This document shows, one piece after another, positions 26,402 to 35,083 of a stretch of DNA of 64,000 bases. The notes under the pieces were generated by a model, which saw nothing but the letters and a program-made list of their open reading frames with translations, had not been told where the DNA came from and made no database searches. The DNA lies in the NCBI RefSeq assembly GCF_003254275.1, contig NZ_QKZK01000012.1, forward strand, positions 1 through 64,000. Reading direction: 5' to 3'. The translations under genes and the position numbers were made by a program. The stretch's first letter is position 1. Every line of letters begins with the position of its first letter. Source of the DNA: Breznakibacter xylanolyticus. Lineage in GTDB: Bacteria > Bacteroidota > Bacteroidia > Bacteroidales > Marinilabiliaceae.

Positions 26402-27037
26402 ATGTTGCGTCATTGGGTTCTCTTGTTGTGCTTTATTTTGTTTCCGGTACTTGCTTCGGGTCAGGATTTTTTTGCAGGCCCGCTGGTCGGAGCTGCTTTT
26501 TCGCAGGTCGACGGCGATCGTTACGCCGGATATCACCACGTGGGGCTGGTCATGGGCGGTTTTGTGGGTCGACGCATAGCACCCGACTGGAATGCTCGTT
26601 TGGAGATTCAGTATCTTCGCAAGGGGAGTCGTAAATATGCCGATGTGGAGGCCGGTGATGACCGCGACTATGCCATTGAACTCGATTACATCCATTTCCC
26701 GATGGTGGTGCAATACCAGCGTATAAACTTGTCGTTTGAGGCGGGTTTGAGCATCGGGTCTTTGCTCAGCTCCAGTGAGGAAGTGAATTTTGAACCCATC
26801 CCGGACAATGTTCGCATCCCCTTTAAAACGATGGAGGTTGCCACTGTATTGGGGGTTAATTATCACATCACCCCCGACTTTTGGGTAAGCGGGCGTATGA
26901 GTTATTCCATTATGCCGGTGCGCGAACCTTATGGCGGAAGTATCGCGGTGTATGATCCTGTGTGGGATTTGCGCAAGCCGGGTCAATACAATAACGTGAT
27001 TACCCTGACACTTTATTATAAACTGTTGGGTCAATAA
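26402..27037 (+). CDS. Outer-membrane beta-barrel protein (PorT/OMP_b-brl type)
   Basis: A 211-residue protein with a signal peptide (LRHWVLLLCFILFPVLASGQ) and alternating polar/hydrophobic strands ending in an aromatic-rich terminal strand (VITLTLYYKLLGQ), typical of small eight-strand barrels. I use the ATG at 26402; a GTG at 26384 would add six residues before the signal. Function unknown. Its last seven bases overlap the convergent ComF gene. Confidence 0.8.
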   Translation: MLRHWVLLLCFILFPVLASGQDFFAGPLVGAAFSQVDGDRYAGYHHVGLVMGGFVGRRIAPDWNARLEIQYLRKGSRKYADVEAGDDRDYAIELDYIHFPMVVQYQRINLSFEAGLSIGSLLSSSEEVNFEPIPDNVRIPFKTMEVATVLGVNYHITPDFWVSGRMSYSIMPVREPYGGSIAVYDPVWDLRKPGQYNNVITLTLYYKLLGQ

Positions 27038-27756
27038 CCCATGGCCATGGCCAACGCAGCCACGCTTACACGGGTTCCGGGAATCGCTACCAGGCGGTCG
27101 GCACATGCTTCCAGGGTTGAGCCCGTGGTGATGACATCATCTACAAGCAGGATGTGTTTGCCTGCAATGTGCTCCGGCCTGTCAAGTTCAAAAACGCGGT
27201 TGACATTGTTAAATCTGTCGAATCTGTTTTTGCGGGTTTGTGTCTCCGTGTGAGTGGTGCGGATGAGGATGTTGGAGTGTCGGGTAATGCCGGTGGCCTG
27301 AGCAATGCCCTGTGCGATGAGTTCGCTTTGGTTATACCCTCTTTTTTTGAGACGACGGGGATGCAGTGGCACTGGGACGATGAGGTCGATGTCGTGCATC
27401 ATGCCGTTTTGTAACAATCGTTCTCCCATGACGTTGCCCATGTGTATGGCCAGGTCTTTGGCATTTCGGTATTTGATGTAATGCAGTATTTTTTGAGGTC
27501 TTTCGCCTTTTCGGAAGTTGAGCAATGCCGCGGCACGTTCAATAGGCACCTTGCCCCAAAAGAGTTGCTCCACCACATTCCCTTTCGTGCCTTCGATGCG
27601 GGTAAAGGGAAGTTTTTCGGTGCAATGACGGCAGATGCCTTTTTCTTTTGCCAGCAAGGGATTGTGGCAAAGGATGCACATGCGCGGAAAGATGAGGTGC
27701 GAAAGGGCCTCGCGGTATTTGCGAAGCGGTGATGGTGAGAGTCGGGTTAGGGACAT
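27031..27756 (-). CDS. ComF family phosphoribosyltransferase-like protein
   Basis: A 241-residue protein: N-terminal zinc ribbon (CILCHNPL ... CRHCTE), then the double PRTase half with PVPLHPRRLKKRGYNQSE and the PRPP loop ILLVDDVITTGST. Members are linked to DNA uptake (ComFC) or nucleotide recycling; competence in this organism is not shown. Transcribed alone, convergent with the barrel gene. Confidence 0.9.
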   Translation of the reverse strand: MSLTRLSPSPLRKYREALSHLIFPRMCILCHNPLLAKEKGICRHCTEKLPFTRIEGTKGNVVEQLFWGKVPIERAAALLNFRKGERPQKILHYIKYRNAKDLAIHMGNVMGERLLQNGMMHDIDLIVPVPLHPRRLKKRGYNQSELIAQGIAQATGITRHSNILIRTTHTETQTRKNRFDRFNNVNRVFELDRPEHIAGKHILLVDDVITTGSTLEACADRLVAIPGTRVSVAALAMAMGY

Positions 27757-27824
27757 GACATACGGTTAACAATTGATTAAACATCCTTTAATTACGCCTT
27801 AACAATCTCTTCACATTCCAGCCC

Positions 27825-27832
27825 TACTTTTG
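27825..27832 (+). promoter_or_regulatory. Candidate -7 element
   Basis: TACTTTTG (TAnnTTTG) 26 bases before the start at 27859. No matching -33 box. Confidence 0.45.
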
Positions 27833-27858
27833 CGTTGTACAAATAAAAGAAGAAAAAA

Positions 27859-28272
27859 ATGAAAGCACAATTATTAATAATCGCAAGTGTGTTGTTTTTA
27901 GGACTGAACCATATGAATGGAGAGAAAAAAGTATCCTCTTCTGTTCAGCCTAATGTGTGCGTGACCGGCACCATTGTTGACGGATCGACCGGAGAAACCC
28001 TTGCTGGGGTAGAAGTGACCATCGATGGTACCGACCTGAAGACCTATACCGATTTTGAAGGTAAATTTTCGTTTAACGGGCTTGCTGCCGGTAATTATAA
28101 AGTAGTGACCAATTATGTCTCTTATGGACGTGTTGAGACTCGCACCATTGATGCACAATATAATCAGGTTCACTCATTGAATTTGGAGTTGTTTGCACAA
28201 AACCAGAATGAGTTGCTCGAGAAAGTGGCCTCATCAAAAATGATGGCCAGCCATTCTGCAGCCATTCGATAA
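27859..28272 (+). CDS. Secreted CarboxypepD_reg-like (Ig-fold) protein
   Basis: 137 residues: a signal peptide (MKAQLLIIASVLFLGLNHMNG) and one carboxypeptidase-regulatory-like domain (VTGTIVDGSTGETLAGVEV ... TYTDFEGKFSFNGLAAGNYK). This domain is the usual N-terminal plug-associated module of TonB-dependent receptors; here it stands alone with no receptor fused. Role unknown, probably periplasmic or surface. A terminator follows. Confidence 0.82.
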   Translation: MKAQLLIIASVLFLGLNHMNGEKKVSSSVQPNVCVTGTIVDGSTGETLAGVEVTIDGTDLKTYTDFEGKFSFNGLAAGNYKVVTNYVSYGRVETRTIDAQYNQVHSLNLELFAQNQNELLEKVASSKMMASHSAAIR

Positions 28273-28295
28273 TGTATTATCCTCCCTATTGTCCG

Positions 28296-28332
28296 GGTCG
28301 CTGCGGTTGTTGTTCCGGAGCGGCCTTTTTTT
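28296..28332 (+). terminator. Terminator after the CarboxypepD_reg-like gene
   Basis: GGTCGCT...CGG pairs with CCGG...AGCGGCC (one G-U) followed by seven T. Confidence 0.75.
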
Positions 28333-28423
28333 GTTTGTGATTGAAATAGGATGCCTGCGGAACGATGGCCGCAAAGGGCTTCCGTCATCTCATGTTAGAA
28401 ACCGATTCATTTAATTATTATCC

Positions 28424-28885
28424 ATGAAACAGTTGAAGTTAATTTTCGGATTGTTGCTTTTATTGCCTGCCATGTCGTTTGCTCAGTTGGTACAGCACGA
28501 CGATGGGCGCTTTTATGATCATGCCGGTAAACCCTATTCGGGTGTTTACATTGAGTATTATCCGGGAGGGAACAAGCGGGTTGAGATGAATTTGACCGAA
28601 GGTCAGAAACATGGCAAAACCATTCTTTATTTTAAGAATGATTCGGTGCAGGAAATCCGTTCCTTTTATCAGGATTTGATGGATGGCACCTGGATTACTT
28701 TTAACGACAAGAGTGTGAAAGTTGGTGAAGCTAATTATCTGCGAGGTGTCAAACACGGCAAGTGGTACATTTGGGACGACAATGGGGTGCTGCGTTATGA
28801 AATGGAATATCTCAATGGAGCCAAGTGCGGAACCTGGAAGATTTGGGATGATAAAGGTGTGCTTGTAAATGAAAAAACGTATTGA
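28424..28885 (+). CDS. Secreted YwqK/MORN-variant repeat protein
   Basis: 153 residues: a signal peptide (KQLKLIFGLLLLLPAMSFAQ), then about five repeats of a 20-24 residue unit with the pattern G-x-Y/W-I-x-Y/W-x-x-G-x-x-x-x-E (GVYIEYYPGGNKRVEMN, GTWITFND, GKWYIWDDNGVLRYEMEY, GTWKIWDDKGVLVNEKTY). These repeats are the YwqK-type MORN variant often annotated as an antitoxin, but the secreted form here argues against that role. The TonB-like protein at 29634 contains the same repeat type. Confidence 0.78.
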   Translation: MKQLKLIFGLLLLLPAMSFAQLVQHDDGRFYDHAGKPYSGVYIEYYPGGNKRVEMNLTEGQKHGKTILYFKNDSVQEIRSFYQDLMDGTWITFNDKSVKVGEANYLRGVKHGKWYIWDDNGVLRYEMEYLNGAKCGTWKIWDDKGVLVNEKTY

Positions 28886-28986
28886 TTGAAGTCTGTCACT
28901 TTTGGGCTTTGCGAGCAGGCACGTTGTCGTGACGTGTCTGACTTTGAAAGAGAAGGATATGATAATTGAAATAGAGACTTTGTAAA

Positions 28987-29335
28987 TCAATGTCGTTTAG
29001 TTCGTGATTTGCGATCTCATTTCTCCCAATTCTCATGTCTTAAAGTCATATCGGACTTGACCTTTCAAGCTTTTTTTATGGTGCCTTTGGGCACCACAGC
29101 TCGGTAGGTGAAGGTAAGCTAACCATCTTTCGCCCCGATTGGGACGAGAGGTAAACGAATCCCTTAAATGCTACCGATATTTGGCTTCTATGGGGTCTCA
29201 AAAAAAGTATTTCTCGCGTTAAAAAAGAAATCATAGGGTGGTTAATCCATTCTTTTACTTGCGTTTGTGGTTTTAATTTGTCGTACAAACAGTGATCGGC
29301 AAACAGCTTGACTGACCAGAGCGGCTAAACCTTTA
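28987..29335. mobile_element. TIR element, subfamily A, copy 2 (right end lost)
   Basis: Starts with TCAATGTCGTTTAGTT and is collinear with copy 1 through the 'ttgactgacca' segment near 29325, after which the match ends and no right TIR follows directly. The GGTGCC hairpin is intact; the other two hairpins are degenerate. Confidence 0.65.
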
Positions 29336-29387
29336 TGTAGGCGACTGCTTGTTGTTGTCCATGAGCCTATTTCAATTTGATAATTTT

Positions 29388-29430
29388 AAAAAAAAAAGTC
29401 GCAGAGCGTTAGTTGATCTCTGCGACTTTT
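29388..29430 (-). terminator. Strong terminator, probably of the TonB-like gene
   Basis: GTCGCAGAG pairs with CTCTGCGAC with an 11-base loop; the minus strand ends in a T-run of about ten, the plus strand in four. It lies about 200 bases past the stop at 29634, with element B copy 2 in between. Confidence 0.75.
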
Positions 29431-29447
29431 ATGTGAATATAAGAGAT

Positions 29448-29608
29448 AGTGTTGTTAAGTTAAGAGAAGAAGACGCAAGACTATGAGACAGATGATGAGA
29501 TAAGGAAAGATATTTAGATCTGTTTTCTTCGTCTTCACAGTCTAATCTATCTGATGTCTAAAATTCTTCTTGTCTTTTATTCGATTGTCACTAACTAAAC
29601 GACATTGA
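29448..29608. mobile_element. TIR element, subfamily B, copy 2
   Basis: About 160 bases from GTTGTTAAGTTA to TAACTAAACGACATTGA, collinear with copy 1 (25030-25185), including 'gagacagatgatgagataag' and the closing 'cgattgtcactaac'. The right end is of the TTTAG type and the left end of the TTAAG type. Confidence 0.68.
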
Positions 29609-29633
29609 TATAATAGATGATTTTGTGGGATAA

Positions 29634-30524
29634 TTATCTCAGTTTAAAATTGACAGGCAGGGTAAACTTGACCGGGACCGGTTTTCCTTTGATTTTACCC
29701 GGTGACCACGCGGGCATGGCGCGAACTACGCGGAGTGCTTCCATGTTAAGTGAATGATTGGGGCTGCTTTTAGCAATGTGAGCGTCCGTTACTTCACCCT
29801 TTTCATCCACAATGAAACGGACAAACACGCGCCCTTCGATTTTGGCTTTGGCAGCTTCTACAGGATATTGCATGCTGCTGGTAACGAACTGCAATAGGGC
29901 TCTTTCGCCCCCGGGGAATTCGGGCATGACCTCGAAGGGGAAAAATTCACATTCAGCCCCGGTGGTGTCGTAACATACGCCTTTGATGGTTTTTAGGTTT
30001 TCACTTATTTCGTCGCGTTGCAGTTGTCCGTTGCGATGATACGAAACAATGTGTTTGCATTGTTTCTTGTTGGCGTAAGTGATGGCGATAGAATCTTCAA
30101 TTTGTCCGTCGGGGTAGTACGACACCTGATTGATTAATAGTCCGTTTTGGTGCTCGAGTTTCAAGTTGCGCTCTTGTGGGGTGAGTTTTGATAACTCCTC
30201 GGGTGCTTTGTCGGAATAGATGTGTTTGGAGTTTTTTTTTCCATCCGGAGTATAGGTGATCCATTGCCCGGTTTTGAAGACGTTTTTGTACTTCATGGCC
30301 CATTGGGCGTCATTGGTTTGCCCTTCGCACACGAGAACGCCTTGATTGTCATATTCTTTTAGGTAACAACGCCCGTTCTCGGGCAAGCCCACTTCGCGAA
30401 TGGTGATGGCTTTTTCTTTCTTTTTGGTGATGTGGTCTTTTTTGTCGAACATGATCGTTGACTGGCCATTCATCCATGTTGTGCAGATGGCTGACAGGGT
30501 GATAAGTAAGATGGTTTTCTTCAT
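29634..30524 (-). CDS. TonB-like energy transducer with YwqK-type repeats
   Basis: A 296-residue secreted protein. Signal peptide (KKTILLITLSAICTTWMNGQ), then MORN/YwqK-like repeats (ITYTPDGKKNSKHIY, SYYPDGQIEDS, SYHRNGQLQRDE; residues 50-185), and a TonB C-terminal domain at about 205-296 (FPGGERALLQFVTSSMQYP, GRVFVRFIVDEKGEVTDA, SPGKIKGKPVPVKFTLPV). Typical TonB has an N-terminal membrane anchor and Pro-rich linker; here there is a cleavable-looking signal instead. It could act in receptor energisation or envelope sensing. Monocistronic. Confidence 0.85.
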   Translation of the reverse strand: MKKTILLITLSAICTTWMNGQSTIMFDKKDHITKKKEKAITIREVGLPENGRCYLKEYDNQGVLVCEGQTNDAQWAMKYKNVFKTGQWITYTPDGKKNSKHIYSDKAPEELSKLTPQERNLKLEHQNGLLINQVSYYPDGQIEDSIAITYANKKQCKHIVSYHRNGQLQRDEISENLKTIKGVCYDTTGAECEFFPFEVMPEFPGGERALLQFVTSSMQYPVEAAKAKIEGRVFVRFIVDEKGEVTDAHIAKSSPNHSLNMEALRVVRAMPAWSPGKIKGKPVPVKFTLPVNFKLR

Positions 30525-30681
30525 GTGGTTGAAAAAGTATTAAGATGTGATTATTAAGACGCAAGATAATGGATTTAGTTGTGTGCACATGGTGCTGTCA
30601 TGGTAGTTTTATGTGTTTGTAATAGTATTAAGTTGGCTTTTAGCGTAAGAAGCTGCATTAACTTAAAAGGGAGGTTGGAAA

Positions 30682-30713
30682 TTTGGATAAAGATAACTTT
30701 AGAGTTAACTTTG
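30682..30713 (+). promoter_or_regulatory. Consensus promoter of the higBA operon
   Basis: TTTG (30682-30685), a 20-base spacer and TAACTTTG (30706-30713) match the full Bacteroidota promoter. The higB ATG begins four bases later, so the mRNA is expected to be leaderless or nearly so. Confidence 0.75.
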
Positions 30714-30717
30714 TAGA

Positions 30718-31062
30718 ATGGAAGTTCAAAGACAAATCATTTTTCACGGAAACTATTTCATGGATTTTTATTTGGAACAGCCAGAAAAAGTCCAAGAGAA
30801 AATCGAATTTGTTTTCAAAGTTATTCGTACCGTCCAGAATGTCCCGAAAAAGTTTCTAGAACACTTGACCGGAACTGATGGCCTTTATGAAATCCGCATT
30901 GAATTTGAGAGCAATATTTATCGAATATTCTGTTGTTTTGACAAGGGAAAATTAGTTGTACTCTTTAATGGATTTCAAAAGAAAATGCAGAAAACACCTA
31001 AGAGGCAAATTGATTTGGCGTTGAGACTCAAAGACGAATATTTTAACTCAAAAAAGAAATAA
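30718..31062 (+). CDS. higB: RelE/HigB-type toxin
   Basis: 114 residues of the RelE/ParE (Gp49-like) fold: KVIRTVQNVPKKFLEHLTGTDGLYEIRI then NIYRIFCCFDKGKLVVLFNGFQKKMQKTP, which are the conserved strands and basic helix of HigB-type ribosome-dependent mRNA interferases. Toxin precedes antitoxin, the characteristic higBA order. It is more AT-rich than the flanking genes and is bordered by TIR elements on both sides (29448-29608 and 31670-31925), suggesting acquisition by transfer. Confidence 0.88.
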   Translation: MEVQRQIIFHGNYFMDFYLEQPEKVQEKIEFVFKVIRTVQNVPKKFLEHLTGTDGLYEIRIEFESNIYRIFCCFDKGKLVVLFNGFQKKMQKTPKRQIDLALRLKDEYFNSKKK

Positions 31063-31063
31063 A

Positions 31064-31369
31064 ATGGAAAAGGAATTGATTAGAAATGCTAAAAACTTTG
31101 ATGAGTTATTAGACATTAAATATGGAAAAATAGGAACAGAAAAACGGGACGGCTTTGAAGAAAGAGCTCAATACTATGTGATTAGCGCAATGCTAAAAGA
31201 AGCGCGAAAAGAAGCAAAAATGACTCAAGAACAGCTTGCTGAAAAGGTTGGAACCAAGAAAAGTTATATTTCTCGACTTGAAAATGGGAAATGTGATATT
31301 CAACTGTCCACACTATTCCGGATATTTGAATTTGGACTTGGGAAAAGAATTAATCTCTTGATTAGCTAA
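31064..31369 (+). CDS. higA: HigA-type antitoxin, XRE-family helix-turn-helix
   Basis: 101 residues. A 45-residue N-terminal portion (possible toxin-binding) precedes an XRE helix-turn-helix (MTQEQLAEKVGTKKSYISRLENGKCDIQ). One base separates it from the higB stop, so the two are coupled. Expected to neutralise HigB and repress the operon promoter. Confidence 0.88.
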   Translation: MEKELIRNAKNFDELLDIKYGKIGTEKRDGFEERAQYYVISAMLKEARKEAKMTQEQLAEKVGTKKSYISRLENGKCDIQLSTLFRIFEFGLGKRINLLIS

Positions 31370-31669
31370 AAAGACGCCAAACAGCCAACACGCATATACC
31401 CAATGGGCATATGTAACCGATATGATTATCAAGATGCAAGACGATGAGGTTTTACATTCCCGAATTATATATCATCGCTGTTAGCTAAGAATTACACGAA
31501 TTTTTCCTTCTGCCTGCGTTTATGCGGCTTTGCAAAGCAGGCAATTGCCTTGAATTACATGAATTTAAGTTGTGGTGGAAACTGATGTTCTCTTGCTCTT
31601 TTCAACGTCAAACACCTCCACTTTTAAACCCCTTCACTCTTAACCTCCTCCATTATTTTTAATCATTTT
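31370..31669. other. Intergenic stretch with repeat fragments
   Basis: Holds a 'gaattacacgaatt' relative near 31485-31560 and a short CT-rich 'cctccacttttaaaccccttcactct' tract at 31605-31655, the reverse-strand form of the tract at 13291-13430. A perfect hairpin 'catatacccaatgggcatatg' lies near 31391. Confidence 0.45.
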
Positions 31670-31925
31670 TCAATGTCGTTTAGTTAGTGATTTGCTGTCG
31701 TTTCGTCTAATTCTTATGTCTCAATGTCTTATCTGACTTGACCTTTCGTGTTTTTTATATGGTGCCTTTGGTCATCAAAGCTCGGTAGAAGAAGGTAAGC
31801 AAACCATCTTTCGCCCCAATTGGGGCGAGAGGAAAATGATTCCCCCAAATGCTACCGATATTTGGCCCCGATGGGGCCTCTAAAAGATTGCTCACGTATA
31901 AAAAGAAATGATAGGGTCGCTGATT
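31670..31925. mobile_element. TIR element, subfamily A, copy 3 (right end lost)
   Basis: Starts TCAATGTCGTTTAGTTA and follows copy 1 to about 'aaaaagaaatgatagggt', then diverges. The CGCCCC-AATT-GGGGCG and GGCCCC-GAT-GGGGCC hairpins are intact; the first hairpin is not. Confidence 0.65.
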
Positions 31926-32089
31926 GGTTGATGCGTGATTTGTGAATGTTGATGTTAGTTTTTTTAGTGGAGCTGATGAGGTATGTTCAATGATTTTTGA
32001 GTGTTGGGGGTGGAATGCTCATTTTTTTAGAAAAAAAGGGCGTGAACCTGTCATTTTGTCTATTGCTTCCGAATGGCAGAATAATTGTA

Positions 32090-32097
32090 TAATTTTG
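32090..32097 (+). promoter_or_regulatory. Candidate -7 element for grpE-dnaJ
   Basis: TAATTTTG 38 bases before grpE. No -33 box at the normal distance and no CIRCE inverted repeat visible. Confidence 0.45.
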
Positions 32098-32135
32098 CAC
32101 ACCCAAAAGAGGACGAAAATAAGAATCAATAAGAT

Positions 32136-32747
32136 ATGACCAAGAAAGCACATCACGAGGCCCATGAGCCCGAGACCGAAATGGACAATCAATCAGTGGA
32201 ACAGCCTGTGGCCGAAACAACTGCCGATGGCACCGGCAATAATGGCGATACGGAGGAACAACCCTCTTTGGAGCCGGCTGTTGAGAATGAGTATGAGGAG
32301 ATGATTGGCAGTTTGAACGTGAAATTGGCTGACATGACTGACAAATATTTGCGACTTTCTGCCGATTTTGACAATTATCGCAAGCGCACCCTCAAAGAAA
32401 AGGCAGAGCTTATCACCAGCGGAGGCGAAGGGGTGTTGAAAAATATCATTCCATTGGTCGACGATTTTGAACGCGCCATGGCACATATCGACACCGCGCA
32501 GGATATGGCGGCGATGCGTGAAGGCATTGCGTTGATTTACGGTAAATTTGTCGATTTTCTTACCCGTCAGGGGGTGAAGCCCATTGATGCCAAAGATCAG
32601 CCCTTTGATACTGATTTGCATGAAGCCATTACCAAAATTCCTGCACCAACGCCCGAAATGAAGGGGAAGGTGATTGATTGTGTCGAAAAGGGTTACCTGC
32701 TCAACGATAAGGTGATTCGTTTTTCAAAAGTTGTTGTGGGTGAATAA
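32136..32747 (+). CDS. grpE: Nucleotide exchange factor GrpE
   Basis: 203 residues. A polar acidic N-terminus (about 50 residues), a long helix ([20 protein letters not shown]), then the beta-domain ending PALE-like [20 protein letters not shown], the family C-terminus. It drives ADP release from DnaK. Fourteen bases separate it from dnaJ; dnaK is not in the window. Confidence 0.96.
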   Translation: MTKKAHHEAHEPETEMDNQSVEQPVAETTADGTGNNGDTEEQPSLEPAVENEYEEMIGSLNVKLADMTDKYLRLSADFDNYRKRTLKEKAELITSGGEGVLKNIIPLVDDFERAMAHIDTAQDMAAMREGIALIYGKFVDFLTRQGVKPIDAKDQPFDTDLHEAITKIPAPTPEMKGKVIDCVEKGYLLNDKVIRFSKVVVGE

Positions 32748-32761
32748 ATAAACCAACCATC

Positions 32762-33919
32762 ATGTCAAAAAGAGATTATTACGAAATTCTGGAAGTCTCC
32801 AAAAATGCTTCTGCCGAGGAGATTAAGAAGGCTTATCGCAAGAAGGCCATTCAATATCACCCCGACAAAAACCCCGATGACAAGTCGGCCGAGGAGAAGT
32901 TTAAGGAGGCAGCCGAGGCATACGAGGTGCTGAGCGATCCCTCCAAACGGCAGCGTTACGACCAGTATGGTCATGCCGGCGTCGGTGGATCGGCCGGCGG
33001 TGGTTTTGGTGGCGGCATGTCTATGGAGGACATCTTTTCGCACTTTGGCGATATTTTTGGTGGCGGTTTTGGCGGCTTCGGCGGTTTTGGCGGCGGTTTT
33101 TCGTCGCGGGGCGGTGGCCGGAGAGTCAATAAAGGCACCAACTTGCGGGTGAAGGTAAAGCTCAATCTTCAAGAAATTGCCAATGGCGTTGAGAAAAAAA
33201 TCAAGGTGAAAAAAATGGTCGAGTGTAAGCACTGCCATGGTTCGGGTGCAGCCGACGGATCCAGCCATTCCACCTGTAGCACTTGTCGCGGAACGGGTCA
33301 GGTGACACGCATCAGTAACACCATTTTGGGTCAGATGCAAACCGCATCGGTATGTCCCACTTGCGAAGGTTCAGGTAAAATTATCACCAACAAGTGTACC
33401 TATTGTGCCGGAGAAGGTGTGGTGCGTGACGAGGAAGTGCTCTCGATCAACATCCCCGCCGGGGTAGAGGAGGGCATGCAGCTTCAGGTATCAGGCAAAG
33501 GCAATGCCGCACGTCGTGGCGGTGTAAATGGCGATTTGCTGGTAGTCATCGAAGAAGAGCGACATGCTGAGCTGGTGCGCGATGGCAATGACTTGATTTT
33601 TAATTTGATGCTAAGCATCCCAGATGCCATTTTAGGCGCGCCCATCGAGATCCCCACCATTGACGGACGGGTGAAGGTGAAAATCGATCCCGGTACACAG
33701 CCCGGTCGAATTCTTCGATTGCGAGGCAAGGGTTTGCCCGAAGTCAACAGCTACGGTCGTGGCGATTTGTTGGTACACATTAACGTTTTCATTCCTAAAG
33801 AGGTGAATAAGGACGATCGCAAGGTGGTTGAGAAACTGCGCGAGAGTGAAGCATTTCAACCTACCGGCAGTAATGATGACGGGGGCTTTTTCTCCCGGAT
33901 GAAAAATATGTTTGAATAA
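32762..33919 (+). CDS. dnaJ: Chaperone DnaJ
   Basis: 385 residues with full type I architecture: J-domain (H33-P34-D35), a Gly/Phe-rich region (about 75-120) unusually rich in GGFGGF repeats, four CxxCxGxG zinc motifs ([32 protein letters not shown] at about 158-230), and the C-terminal substrate domain. Co-chaperone of DnaK. Operon with grpE; a terminator follows. Confidence 0.97.
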   Translation: MSKRDYYEILEVSKNASAEEIKKAYRKKAIQYHPDKNPDDKSAEEKFKEAAEAYEVLSDPSKRQRYDQYGHAGVGGSAGGGFGGGMSMEDIFSHFGDIFGGGFGGFGGFGGGFSSRGGGRRVNKGTNLRVKVKLNLQEIANGVEKKIKVKKMVECKHCHGSGAADGSSHSTCSTCRGTGQVTRISNTILGQMQTASVCPTCEGSGKIITNKCTYCAGEGVVRDEEVLSINIPAGVEEGMQLQVSGKGNAARRGGVNGDLLVVIEEERHAELVRDGNDLIFNLMLSIPDAILGAPIEIPTIDGRVKVKIDPGTQPGRILRLRGKGLPEVNSYGRGDLLVHINVFIPKEVNKDDRKVVEKLRESEAFQPTGSNDDGGFFSRMKNMFE

Positions 33920-33941
33920 CGATTACCCACCGTTTCGAACC

Positions 33942-33971
33942 ACACCTGTCCTTTACCGGACAGGTGTTTTT
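33942..33971 (+). terminator. Terminator shared by dnaJ and the convergent glycosyltransferase gene
   Basis: ACACCTGTCC pairs perfectly with GGACAGGTGT around TTTACC, then a T-run. The loop contains the stop codon (33953-33955) of the minus-strand gene. Confidence 0.85.
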
Positions 33972-35077
33972 GTTTGCACCCGTCGCTCTTTCCATGTCAC
34001 GTTGAGCACAAACCCGGCACTGGCAATGGCGGTTGTGAATAGAGGATGTGCAGCCATGACGCAGAGAAACTGTATGAGGGCAGGTCGATCGAAAAGGAGT
34101 TTTCCGGCGCTAAAGAGTTTCCATTCGAAGATTGCTTTGATGGTCATGATCCCCAATGTCAATAACCATATTTGAGGGACGCACAGCGTTGTAAGCATCA
34201 GGGCAGTCATCAGTACGTTCGTCGTCAGAACCATTATTGCGACGATAATGGTATCACGGTCGGTGTAAGCTTTGCTTTTTGATGCCCATCGGATGCGCTG
34301 TTGGATGAACGACGACAGTGTGGGCTGAGCGGACGTGAAGACCACGGCATGGGGTGAGTTTGCAAATGCAATGCACATGTTGTGTCGTTTGGCGGCATGC
34401 AGCAGAAACATGTCGTCGCCCGAGAGGAATGTGTCGTTGATGTGATGCATCAGTTGGTGGTATGCTTTGGCCGTAAAGGCCAGATTGGCGCCGCTGCACA
34501 TGATGGGATGTTGCATATTGGCAGCACCCGCACTGCAGAGTTGCAAGGCTCGATAGTCGAGTGCTTGCAGGTTTTGCATCCACGAGCCGTTTGAGAGCAT
34601 CTCTACGGGGCCAATGAGGATGTCGGCGCGGTTATGGTGTATGAGTTGTAGGATGGATTCGAGCCATCGGGGTTGCAATCGGCAGTCGGCATCGGTGGTT
34701 ACGATGATATTGCCTTTGGCCATCAGGCATCCCTGGCGGATGGCGCCTTTTTTTCCCGTTTGGGTGGCGTTGACGATTGTCAGGTTTGGGAGCAGCCTGG
34801 GTGTGATGGTTTTTTGCCAAAGGTCAGAGGAATGGTCGTTCACTAAAATGATGTCGAAGTGCCCGGCAGGCAGTGTTTGCGCGGCTAAGTCGTCGAGGAG
34901 CATTGGCAGGTTGGGCGCTTCGTTACGAAAGGCCACCACTACTGTTATTCTTTCGCGAAGATCATTGGGCGTTGCATTCAGTGGAATGTTTTTTCTGATG
35001 CCTCGGATAAAAAAAATAAGCATCCCCATATAGCCCATCATGGCGATGAGTAATATGGGGATGAATATGCACGTCAT
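33953..35077 (-). CDS. Membrane glycosyltransferase family 2
   Basis: 374 residues: an N-terminal membrane span, a GT-A catalytic domain (VVVAFRNEAPNLPMLL; TDADCRLQP metal site; SGDDMFLLHAAKR; QQRIRWASKSKAY, a QxxRW motif of processive or lipid-linked transferases), and three to four C-terminal spans. It acts at the inner membrane, perhaps on a lipid-linked or membrane glycan. It starts seven bases after the HU-SPOR gene, so they form one transcript. Confidence 0.87.
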   Translation of the reverse strand: MTCIFIPILLIAMMGYMGMLIFFIRGIRKNIPLNATPNDLRERITVVVAFRNEAPNLPMLLDDLAAQTLPAGHFDIILVNDHSSDLWQKTITPRLLPNLTIVNATQTGKKGAIRQGCLMAKGNIIVTTDADCRLQPRWLESILQLIHHNRADILIGPVEMLSNGSWMQNLQALDYRALQLCSAGAANMQHPIMCSGANLAFTAKAYHQLMHHINDTFLSGDDMFLLHAAKRHNMCIAFANSPHAVVFTSAQPTLSSFIQQRIRWASKSKAYTDRDTIIVAIMVLTTNVLMTALMLTTLCVPQIWLLTLGIMTIKAIFEWKLFSAGKLLFDRPALIQFLCVMAAHPLFTTAIASAGFVLNVTWKERRVQTKTPVR

Positions 35078-35083
35078 TTTGTC

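Noticed and set aside
28424-28885. Reading the YwqK-type protein as an antitoxin.
   Set aside because: It has a signal peptide and no toxin gene nearby; the automatic family name is not evidence of function.
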